Source: Porphyromonadaceae bacterium UBA4702 (GTDB lineage Bacteria > Bacteroidota > Bacteroidia > Bacteroidales > Muribaculaceae). Taken from it: DNA of 20,734 nucleotides. The stretch spans positions 25,842 through 46,575 of the forward strand of contig DHKE01000080.1 of assembly GCA_002404675.1 (NCBI GenBank). Reading direction: 5' to 3'. The notes under the pieces were generated by a model that was not told the DNA's origin, searched no databases, and worked only from the letters and a program-made list of their open reading frames with translations. Positions 7,905 through 14,676 of the stretch are shown in pieces. The first letter of the stretch is position 1. Each line of letters starts with the position of its first letter. The position numbers and the translations under genes were made by a program.

Positions 7905-9308
7905 ATGAACATGAAATCAGTCTGCCTGTACTTCAAGATACACCAGCCCTACCGGCTGAAGCGTTACCGGTTCTTCGACATCGGCAATGACCACTACTAT
8001 TTTGACGACCTGACCAACGAGGAGATCATCACGCGCATCGCCCGGCAGTCATACATCCCGACAGCCCAGGCGCTGCTCGGGCTGCTGAACAACAAGGAAT
8101 ACGACTTCCGCTGCGCCATAGCCATTTCCGGCACGGCGATAGACCAGCTGCAGAACTATGTGCCGGAGTTCATCGAACTGCTGCGCAAGCTCGCAGACAC
8201 AGGCCAGGTCGAGTTCCTCGCCAGCACATTCTCCCACGGGCTGTCCTCCCTGCAAGACCCCGCCGAGTTTGAGCGGCAGGTCAGGACGCACCGCAGCGCC
8301 GTGCGGCGGCTGTTCGGCGTGGAGTCAAAGGTGATATACAACACCGAGCTGATATTTGACGACGACATAGCCTCGATGATGCGCTCCATGGGCTACGAAG
8401 CCGCCGTCACCGAGGGTGCCAAGCACATCCTGGGCTGGAAGTCGCCCAACTTCCTCTACCGCTCCGCCACGGCGCAGTCGCTTGCGCTGCTGCTCGTCAA
8501 CGACAAGCTGACCGAGGACATAGCCCTCAACTTCAACAACCCCGGCTGGCACGAGTATCCGCTGACGGCAGACAAGTACATCGACTGGATAGCCTCGCTG
8601 CCAGAAGACCAGCAGGTGGTCAACATATTCCTGAGCATGGAGACCATAGGCTCGTTCCTTCCCAAGGAGACCGGCATATTCGAGTTCCTGAAAGCCCTGC
8701 CCTACTTCGCCAGCCAGCGCGGCGTGAAGTTCACCACCCCCTCTGACGCGGTTGCCCGGCTCAAGCCGGTGGATGCCCTGTCGATACCCTACCCGCTGTC
8801 AGGCACCGACGAGGCCCGCGACGTGTCGGCATGGCGCGGCAACACCATGCAGCGCGAGGCTCTCGACAAGCTGTACTCGCTGGCAGAGCGCGTCGGCGGC
8901 TGTACGGAACCCCTGAAACAGGACTGGCTGTACCTGCAAAGCTCCGACCATTTCTACTACATGAGCACCAAGAACCTTGCCGACGGCGAGGCTCACGCAT
9001 CGTTCAGCCCATACGAATCGCCCTTTGACGCTTTCACCAACTACATGAACGTCCTGGCCGACTTCTCCGCCAGAGTCAACGAGCAAGTCCCCGAATACAT
9101 AGACAACGAGGAGCTGAACCCGCTGCTGCTCATAATACGCAACCAAGCGTCAGAGATAGAGCAGCTCAAGAAGGAACTTGCCGCACTGCGCACCGGCGAG
9201 GCCAATGACGCTGACGCGCCCAAGCCCTCGACGGCGAAAGCCGAGGCCGCGGCTGAACCCAAGACAGCAGCAAAGCCCAAAGCCGCCGCAGGGAAGCGCA
9301 AGAAATAA
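7905..9308 (+). CDS. GH57 alpha-amylase-like protein with altered catalytic site
   Basis: A 467-residue cytoplasmic GH57-family protein. The five conserved regions are seen in order: HQPY (13-16), GQVEFL (100-105), NTELIF with the nucleophile E148, a fourth region SMETIG (244-249), and LQSSDHFYY (344-352). The fourth region in active family members reads D-x-E-x-F-G, where the Asp is the acid/base (D214 in the Thermococcus litoralis enzyme). Here that position is S244, so the protein may be inactive or depend on another residue. A probable coiled coil (about 408-430) is followed by an Ala/Lys/Pro-rich low-complexity tail (431-467). It is the last gene of the glycogen operon, 22 nt after the glycosyltransferase gene. 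A second ATG two codons in is an equally good start. Family is certain; activity is not. Confidence 0.88.
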   Translation: MNMKSVCLYFKIHQPYRLKRYRFFDIGNDHYYFDDLTNEEIITRIARQSYIPTAQALLGLLNNKEYDFRCAIAISGTAIDQLQNYVPEFIELLRKLADTGQVEFLASTFSHGLSSLQDPAEFERQVRTHRSAVRRLFGVESKVIYNTELIFDDDIASMMRSMGYEAAVTEGAKHILGWKSPNFLYRSATAQSLALLLVNDKLTEDIALNFNNPGWHEYPLTADKYIDWIASLPEDQQVVNIFLSMETIGSFLPKETGIFEFLKALPYFASQRGVKFTTPSDAVARLKPVDALSIPYPLSGTDEARDVSAWRGNTMQREALDKLYSLAERVGGCTEPLKQDWLYLQSSDHFYYMSTKNLADGEAHASFSPYESPFDAFTNYMNVLADFSARVNEQVPEYIDNEELNPLLLIIRNQASEIEQLKKELAALRTGEANDADAPKPSTAKAEAAAEPKTAAKPKAAAGKRKK

Positions 9309-9315
9309 CATTTGA

Positions 9316-9454
9316 GGGTGTGTCAAAATGCGCTGACCTCGTATGATCGGGGTGGCAATGTAGGGACACGGCGTGCCGTACCCGCATCTAAGTCATTACT
9401 AATCAAATAATTGCATCTACCGCCCAGCGAGGGTATACCTATTTTGACACACCC
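9316..9454. mobile_element. MITE-like element with terminal inverted repeats
   Basis: A perfect 14-bp inverted repeat, GGGTGTGTCAAAAT (9316-9329) and ATTTTGACACACCC (9441-9454), bounds a 139-bp stretch without a credible gene. Inside, after six unmatched bases on each side, ACCTCG pairs with CGAGGGT with one bulge, giving imperfect termini of about 27 bp. The interior holds the palindromic repeat at 9354-9383. No clear target-site duplication is visible (left flank TTTGA, right flank CCCTC). It begins eight bases after the GH57 stop codon. Small size, no transposase and inverted ends suggest a non-autonomous transposon remnant. Confidence 0.55.
9354..9383. repeat. Palindromic intergenic repeat, left arm complete
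   Basis: The left arm GGCAATGTAGGGACACGGC (9354-9372), a GT centre (9373-9374) and a shortened right arm GCCGTACCC (9375-9383) form a hairpin: ACGGC pairs with GCCGT and GGG with CCC. The complementary right arm is the sequence at the window start. Together they imply an ancestral near-perfect palindrome of about 40 bp. Confidence 0.6.
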
Positions 9455-9456
9455 CC

Positions 9457-9563
9457 CTCCTCGGAGTACTCGGAGGTCTCCGAGGAGTGTTGTTCGGTTG
9501 TGTTCGGCGTGTTCGGCTGTTCGGGGCTGGAAACGCCCGAACACGGCCGAACGCAACCGAACA
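9457..9563. repeat. GTTCGG hairpin repeat, copy A (long arms)
   Basis: Two adjacent stem-loops. The first pairs CTCCTCGGA (9457-9465) with TCCGAGGAG (9479-9487). The second has a left arm of GTTCGG units (9491-9516) pairing over about 26 bp with CCGAAC units (9537-9563), around a loop containing GGAAACG. Copy B at 9852-9946 is in the same orientation. A T-rich patch at 9572-9580 lies nine bases after the hairpin, so it could also end transcripts of the glycogen operon; no better terminator is seen there. Confidence 0.7.
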
Positions 9564-9586
9564 TATTCCTGATTTTTGTTTACACT

Positions 9587-9639
9587 TGTTTCCTTGTTTA
9601 CCGCCATGGGGCAGGGAAACGGGGAAACAAGAGGAAACA
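9587..9639. repeat. Stem-loop between the two GTTCGG repeats
   Basis: TGTTTCC-TTGTTT (9587-9599) can pair with AAACAA-GA-GGAAACA (9625-9639), a 13-bp stem with a 2-base bulge. The right side has three GGAAAC-like units (9614-9638). AGAGGAAACAGC at 9630-9641 recurs at 9947-9958 after copy B. No function is known to me. Confidence 0.45.
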
Positions 9640-9713
9640 GCACACCCTCCAAGTGCGGAGAATATGTCGGCGGCAGTTTTCTCGTCGGGAGTGGCTCTCT
9701 TCCCTGACAGATA

Positions 9714-9733
9714 ATACTATATATGTATAGTAT
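9714..9733. repeat. AT-rich palindrome
   Basis: ATACTATA (9714-9721), loop TATG and TATAGTAT (9726-9733) form a perfect 8-bp dyad in an otherwise GC-rich region. It could be a protein-binding site or a promoter remnant. The flanking 9640-9713 and 9734-9851 show no gene or other structure that I recognise. Confidence 0.45.
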
Positions 9734-9851
9734 GTATATGACACCCCCTGCCATAACTGCATACGCGCTGCCATAGCATTCCGACGGTGCAAAATTACAA
9801 CCTCCGTCCGACACGAAAACCGCCGTTTAACATTTGCGGCAGAGGGGACAC

Positions 9852-9946
9852 TCTCCGAGTGCTCCGAGAACTCGAAGGTCTCCGATGAGTGTTGTTCGGT
9901 CTGTTCGGCTGTTCGGGGATTGGGAACGCCCGAACACACCGAACAG
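9852..9946. repeat. GTTCGG hairpin repeat, copy B (short arms)
   Basis: Same orientation as copy A. Bases 9880-9900 match 9478-9498 at 20 of 21 positions, and the loop region 9908-9937 closely matches 9516-9544. Copy B lacks about 10 nt in the left arm and about 11 nt in the right arm relative to copy A, so it has three GTTCGG and two CCGAAC units against four and three. Confidence 0.7.
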
Positions 9947-9973
9947 AGAGGAAACAGCTGTCAGGAATAAGCA

Positions 9974-10006
9974 AGGGGGCTGCGCCAGAAATTGGCGCAG
10001 CCCCCT
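9974..10006 (-). terminator. Terminator of the M6/Fn3 operon
   Basis: A perfect 14-bp stem AGGGGGCTGCGCCA/TGGCGCAGCCCCCT with a 5-base loop. On the minus strand it is followed by the T-rich TTGCTTATTCC. It lies about 78 nt after the stop codon of the 1523-residue protein gene. No T-run follows on the plus strand. Confidence 0.65.
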
Positions 10007-10022
10007 CTCGTTGGCCAGGGCC

Positions 10023-10069
10023 GGCAAGCCGTGGCGGGTGCAACCGACTACACGCCCCCCCGGCTTGCC
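10023..10069. repeat. Second hairpin after the 1523-residue gene
   Basis: GGCAAGCCG (10023-10031) pairs with CGGCTTGCC (10061-10069). The enclosed loop has a further GTG/CAC pairing flanked by G-rich and C-rich runs. It lies between the stop codon and the terminator, so it would be part of the 3' untranslated RNA and may protect it from decay. Confidence 0.45.
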
Positions 10070-10084
10070 TGTCCTATCCGGTTA

Positions 10085-13000
10085 TCATCTTACTATCACT
10101 TTGCAGCTCTTCTTGCCTGCGCTCACCACGTAAACGCCGGCTGTGACAGAGACCTCGTCGCGGCCAGTGCCGATGAACGATGTCACCGTGCGGCCGTCCA
10201 CCGCGTGGACAGCCACCTGCATGCCGTCAGCCCCTGCAACGGTGATGCTGCCGTCGCCGGCTGTGACGGTCACGCTGTCAGCGCTGATGCCGTCTACCGC
10301 GAGGGTGCTGATGCTCACGATGTTGGAGTATGCGCTCTCGCCTTTGTCATAGACTACCGTAACGGCATAGTTGTGGAACGCGGTGTCGTCAGGCGTGTCG
10401 GTGTATTCGAGTTCCATGACCGGCTCTGCCGTCAGGCACACGTCGTCGCGGTACACGTTGTAGCCCATGAGCGAAAGCTCGCCGGTGTAGGAGTCTGATG
10501 CGTAGAAGCTGATGTCGTCCACCATGAAGATGTAAGCATCCTCCGAGACGCAGCGTATCGCGAAGTAGCGCGCGCCCTCGGGGAGCGTCACCTTCTCCTC
10601 ATACCACTGCACGGGAGCGGAGCGCAAATCGCCGATTATCTTGAAGTCCTCCTTCTCGATGCCTGTCGTGGAATAGTATACCTCGTAACGCTCGAAGCCG
10701 TAGTCGGAAGTCACAGACTTGACCCAGAACGAAATTTCCTGCTCGATGCCGGGGAGAAGCGGAGAGATGAGCCAGTCGTCGTTCTTGCCGGCGTTGGAGC
10801 AGAAGGAGGCGAACACCTGGTCGCCGCTGTGAGGCGCCCAGTCAGTGGGCGTGCCGTTCTCGTCCTCTACAGGTATGCCTGCGGCCGAGGGGTTGAACGC
10901 CATGTACGCCATCGCGCCTCCGGCGTTGGGATATTGCAGCGACGAGCCTGTGGGGCTTGCGATGCCTACGGTCGTGCCTTTGTCAGCGTCGCGGACAGTC
11001 CACTCGCCGAAGTTGTCTATCGAGAACTGGGCGAAGTTGTCGACATTCTCTGTCTGGCGCTCTCCGCCGGCAGTGCCGATAGTAGGCTCGCTCCAGGCCA
11101 GGCGGATGTCCTTGCCGTTCTCGGCCGTTCCGCTGAGGTCATGGACAGCGGGGTAGTTCGGGCGGTTGAGTTTGGTCTCCATTGTCGCTGACGTGTTGTC
11201 GCCGGCATACTGGTCGTTGCCATAGACCACCTTGGCATGCCAGTTCACGTTGTCGCTCCACGTGTTGGAGGGAGTGACGTCAAACACATACTCGCGCACG
11301 CCGTCGGGGAGTGTGGTGACACCCTCGAGCGTCTGCTCGAGCTTGCCGTCGCGGTACAGCTCCACGGTGAAGTCCTTGGCGGTCTTCTTGCCGCGGTTCT
11401 CGACCTGGACGCGGATTTTGGAAAGTTCGCCGACCATCATGCGCGAAGGCACGTTGAAGCCGGTCAGCGCGAGGTTGTAGTCATAGTTCTCCTTGACCAT
11501 GATGTTGTCCATGTGGACAAAAGCCGCGCCCGCAGGGCATTTCGCGGTGAACGCGACCTGGACGGGCAGCCCCAGCCCGGCGTAAGCGTCGAGGCTGAAC
11601 TGTGCCTTCTGCCACCCCTCGGAGGGGGCGTCCTCATAGTTGACAGTGCCTATGCGCTGCATCTCGCCGTCGGCGACGATAACGTCAACGTAGATGCGGC
11701 AGTCTTCGAGCTTGGTGGCGAACCAGCGGAACTCGACCACAGGGCTTTCGGCATTGCCCAGGTCAATCTTGGACGAGACGAGCGTGCCGCTGTCGCCCTC
11801 TTCCTGGCACTTGAATGTCACCAGGCCGCCGTCGTTGTCGTAGGGGGCGGCAGTCGGGGTCTGCCCCTCGTGGGTGATGCTCCATGTGCCGCTGCTGCCC
11901 TCGGGGATGCGCACGTCCCACGGGTCGCAGTTGAGGCGGCCGTCGGGGAACGATTCGATGAACGGCAGCTCGTACGGCGTGCCTACGGTCACGGTGTTGG
12001 AGACCTGTCCGTAGCCGTAGCCGGCAGGGGACTGCGCGTATACGTAGTACTGGAAGAACTCCTGGCGGTAGCCGCCCAGCGGGGGATTGTCGTCAGTGAA
12101 CGTCAGTGCTGTCAGGCCTTTGGCGAGTTCAGCCTCGTCGTTGGCGCGGAGGACGGTGTATGTGAGCGCGGAGGGGTCGAAATAGCCGCCGGTCTCGCTC
12201 TTCGTGGGTGCTTCCCAGGTGATTACGACCTTGCCGTCCTGCTCCTTGGCGGTCACGTTGACGGGCAGGCCCGGGCGGTCATGGCCTACATATACGGTCT
12301 TGGTGACGGAGTAGCCCTCGCCCTTGCCGTTAGAGGCAGTGATGACATACACGTTGTCGCTCTGCTCGGCCTGGCTGTCGGTGTATTTCACTTCCGCGCC
12401 GGGAGCGGGGTTGTCGATAGTTGTCACGAGCTTGCCGTTGCGCTTGATCGTGATGCTTGAGATAGAGGACAATTCAGTCCCTTCAACGGTTTCAGCGGGG
12501 GCTTTGAACGAGATAGAGGTCTCGAGCTTGCCCTGCGCTGCCGGGGTAATGGAGAGGTCGGTGACTGCGCCGGGAGTGCCGAGCAGCGGGCCCTCCTCGA
12601 TGCGCAGGTCGTCAGCATAGAGGTACAGCTGGTCAGCGCGGCTGCAGCCGTGCACTCCGAAATAGTACTTGCCGGCGTCCTGTACGTTCACATATCCCTC
12701 CATGATGATGCCGTCGGCCGTCTTGATGTCCTTCGGGCCGGCTATCACGGTCATCGCCGAGCTTTCGGGCAGGTTGCCGAAGCCGATTTCGGCACGCTCC
12801 GTGCCTATCGAGCCGTGGCTGCTGATGCGTGCGGAGAAATGGTACATGCGGTCGGCGGTGAGCTTCACGGCGGGCGTGAACAGCCAGTCGTTCATCGGCT
12901 CCTTGTATGAGTTGGCTGCGCTGTACTTGCAGCGCGCGGAGTTGCGGATTATGTCGAAAATCCATGTTTCCTCGTCGCCGTTGGTGTCCTCGACGGTCAG

Positions 13001-14656
13001 GTTGGCGAAATCGTCGTCGCTGTCAATGGCGTTGAAGTAAGGGAGCGGCTGGACGCCTACGCCCACCTTGTTTGATTCGGAAGTGGCGCCGCTGTACCCC
13101 TTGAACGAGGGGGTGACGGTGTAATAGTAGAGGTCAAATCCCTCGCCGTCCTCTACGGTCTCGGTGAACGTGGTCTCTGCAATGTCCTTAGCCACCTCGA
13201 CATCGCCGGGGAAGCGGCGGATTGTGTACTTGACGTCACTCGTGTCGTAATATCCGCCGTGGACGGATTCGGCAGGGGCAGTCCATGTCAGCGTCATCAT
13301 GCCGTTGCGCACGTTGCGCGCCAGCTTGACGTCAGTCACGGCATTCGGCACGTCTGCGCCGATCCATTTCTCGACCTGTGAGAGGGGCGACTTGCCCACG
13401 CTGTTGCTTACGGTCACCGACAAGCGGTAGCTGTTCGGCTCGCTCACTGCCAGCGGCACACGCACAGCCTCGCCGGCGGCGGCGGTGGCGGTGGCGCGTT
13501 CCTCCTCATTGACAGCGAGCGTGTATGTCAGCTCGCCTGTGAGGCTCTTTTCAGAGGCGAATGTCATTGTCGGCATGGTGAATGTCACATAGCCCGACAG
13601 AGCCTCGCCGGCAAAGTCGATGCCGAGGTCAGCAACAGCTGCCGGAGCGTCGTCCTCCGCTTCAGGCACGGGGATGAACATGCCGGTCATCTCCATGTTC
13701 TGCGCGATGTCGGTGATGTACGTGGCAGCGCCGGTCTCGAGGTCGATGGTGTAGAGGCGAGCCTTGGCGTCCGCCTCCATGCACTCCCAGTAGAACGTGT
13801 CAGTGGCGAGGTCGAAGCAGCCTGAAGCCGAGTAGCTCGGGCGCCGGCCTGTTGCGCCGATGGCAGTGCGGTCGCCGGTACGCTTGTCAAACTTGTAGAA
13901 CACGCCGTCAAGGCCTACGCCGTAGACATCGCCCTTGGAGGAAACGCCCACGGAGAGGATTATCAGGTCGAGGTCCTTCAGCCGGGTGCGCTTGCCGGTC
14001 TCGAGGTTGAGGAAACCGAACACCCAGCCGTCGCCGTCGTCGTTCATGAAACAGCCGTAGGCGTTGCCCGTCGTCGGGTCGTATGCCATGTCCTGCGCCA
14101 CTGCGCCGGTCTCCACGTATGCGTCACGCTCGATTTCCCATGTCTCGAAGTTGACCACATACATCTGCGCCATGATCATGCCCATGAAGGTCATGTAGCT
14201 GGTGTAATAGTACTTGCCGTTGGCAAAGCAGCCGCCGCCGGTAACTACATATTCGTCGCCCAGCTTGACAGGCTGGAGCGTCGAGCCGTCGTTCTTGTCA
14301 AAGGCGTAGATGCCCACAGGCTGGTTGTCCGTAGTCCATGTGTCGGCATATATCGCGCCGCCGTAGATTTTCTGCGCGTCGGCCGTGGTGATTTTGCTGA
14401 CGGAATACATGGGCGCCGTAACCGGGGCTGTGTAGGGGCGGGTCTGCGGAAATCCGTGGCCTGTCATCGTGCCGGCTTTCAGGCGCGGCACCATTTCCAG
14501 GGCTGTGGCCTTGCGCGACTTGTCCGCGTGCCGCTGCCCGGTTGCCATCTCGGCGGAGCTGACACGTCCCAGGGGGACCTGCTGTGCCGATACGGACGGC
14601 GTGAACACGCCTCCGATAGCGGCTGCCGCCAATAGCGTAAAGAGTTTTCTTCTCAT
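10085..14656 (-). CDS. Secreted 1523-residue multidomain protein with Fn3 and jelly-roll (choice-of-anchor J) modules and T9SS tail
   Basis: A signal peptide covers about residues 1-24. Residues 80-335 contain short repeating beta motifs (KGDVYGVGLDGVFYKFDKRTG, KARLYTIDLETGA) suggesting a beta-propeller. An Ig-like segment spans about 340-432. Then Fn3 (438-535) plus jelly roll (540-688), Fn3-like (695-790), Fn3 (797-892) plus jelly roll (897-1055), a CARDB-like segment (1060-1162), and a final Fn3 (1165-1452) split by an inserted choice-of-anchor J domain (about 1203-1387, with FASFCSNAGKNDDWLISPL). The end (VAVHAVDGRTV, AGVYVVSAG, CKVIVR; 1481-1523) is a T9SS sorting domain. I see no catalytic motif; binding or adhesion to glycans or proteins is likely. 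It lies 20 nt downstream of the M6 protease gene, so the two are probably one operon. Confidence 0.88.
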   Translation of the reverse strand: MRRKLFTLLAAAAIGGVFTPSVSAQQVPLGRVSSAEMATGQRHADKSRKATALEMVPRLKAGTMTGHGFPQTRPYTAPVTAPMYSVSKITTADAQKIYGGAIYADTWTTDNQPVGIYAFDKNDGSTLQPVKLGDEYVVTGGGCFANGKYYYTSYMTFMGMIMAQMYVVNFETWEIERDAYVETGAVAQDMAYDPTTGNAYGCFMNDDGDGWVFGFLNLETGKRTRLKDLDLIILSVGVSSKGDVYGVGLDGVFYKFDKRTGDRTAIGATGRRPSYSASGCFDLATDTFYWECMEADAKARLYTIDLETGAATYITDIAQNMEMTGMFIPVPEAEDDAPAAVADLGIDFAGEALSGYVTFTMPTMTFASEKSLTGELTYTLAVNEEERATATAAAGEAVRVPLAVSEPNSYRLSVTVSNSVGKSPLSQVEKWIGADVPNAVTDVKLARNVRNGMMTLTWTAPAESVHGGYYDTSDVKYTIRRFPGDVEVAKDIAETTFTETVEDGEGFDLYYYTVTPSFKGYSGATSESNKVGVGVQPLPYFNAIDSDDDFANLTVEDTNGDEETWIFDIIRNSARCKYSAANSYKEPMNDWLFTPAVKLTADRMYHFSARISSHGSIGTERAEIGFGNLPESSAMTVIAGPKDIKTADGIIMEGYVNVQDAGKYYFGVHGCSRADQLYLYADDLRIEEGPLLGTPGAVTDLSITPAAQGKLETSISFKAPAETVEGTELSSISSITIKRNGKLVTTIDNPAPGAEVKYTDSQAEQSDNVYVITASNGKGEGYSVTKTVYVGHDRPGLPVNVTAKEQDGKVVITWEAPTKSETGGYFDPSALTYTVLRANDEAELAKGLTALTFTDDNPPLGGYRQEFFQYYVYAQSPAGYGYGQVSNTVTVGTPYELPFIESFPDGRLNCDPWDVRIPEGSSGTWSITHEGQTPTAAPYDNDGGLVTFKCQEEGDSGTLVSSKIDLGNAESPVVEFRWFATKLEDCRIYVDVIVADGEMQRIGTVNYEDAPSEGWQKAQFSLDAYAGLGLPVQVAFTAKCPAGAAFVHMDNIMVKENYDYNLALTGFNVPSRMMVGELSKIRVQVENRGKKTAKDFTVELYRDGKLEQTLEGVTTLPDGVREYVFDVTPSNTWSDNVNWHAKVVYGNDQYAGDNTSATMETKLNRPNYPAVHDLSGTAENGKDIRLAWSEPTIGTAGGERQTENVDNFAQFSIDNFGEWTVRDADKGTTVGIASPTGSSLQYPNAGGAMAYMAFNPSAAGIPVEDENGTPTDWAPHSGDQVFASFCSNAGKNDDWLISPLLPGIEQEISFWVKSVTSDYGFERYEVYYSTTGIEKEDFKIIGDLRSAPVQWYEEKVTLPEGARYFAIRCVSEDAYIFMVDDISFYASDSYTGELSLMGYNVYRDDVCLTAEPVMELEYTDTPDDTAFHNYAVTVVYDKGESAYSNIVSISTLAVDGISADSVTVTAGDGSITVAGADGMQVAVHAVDGRTVTSFIGTGRDEVSVTAGVYVVSAGKKSCKVIVR

Positions 14657-14676
14657 GGGTTGTTGTTATTATGGTT

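Noticed and set aside
9316..9454. Complete insertion sequence
   Set aside because: Only 139 bp between the inverted repeats and no transposase frame, so only a MITE-like call is made.
9323..9814. A 163-codon minus-strand frame in the repeat region, with parts resembling a second frame at 9827-10027
   Set aside because: The similarity between the two predicted peptides comes from the repeated GTTCGG hairpins. The frames cross the MITE-like ends and have no promoter or motif.
9457..9946. Possible CRISPR array
   Set aside because: Only two copies about 390 bp apart, internal units of 6-10 bp, and no regular spacers or cas genes.
11237..12460. A 407-codon plus-strand frame within the 1523-residue gene
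   Set aside because: Biased antisense composition and no motif; the minus-strand frame has signal peptide, Fn3 domains and a sorting tail.
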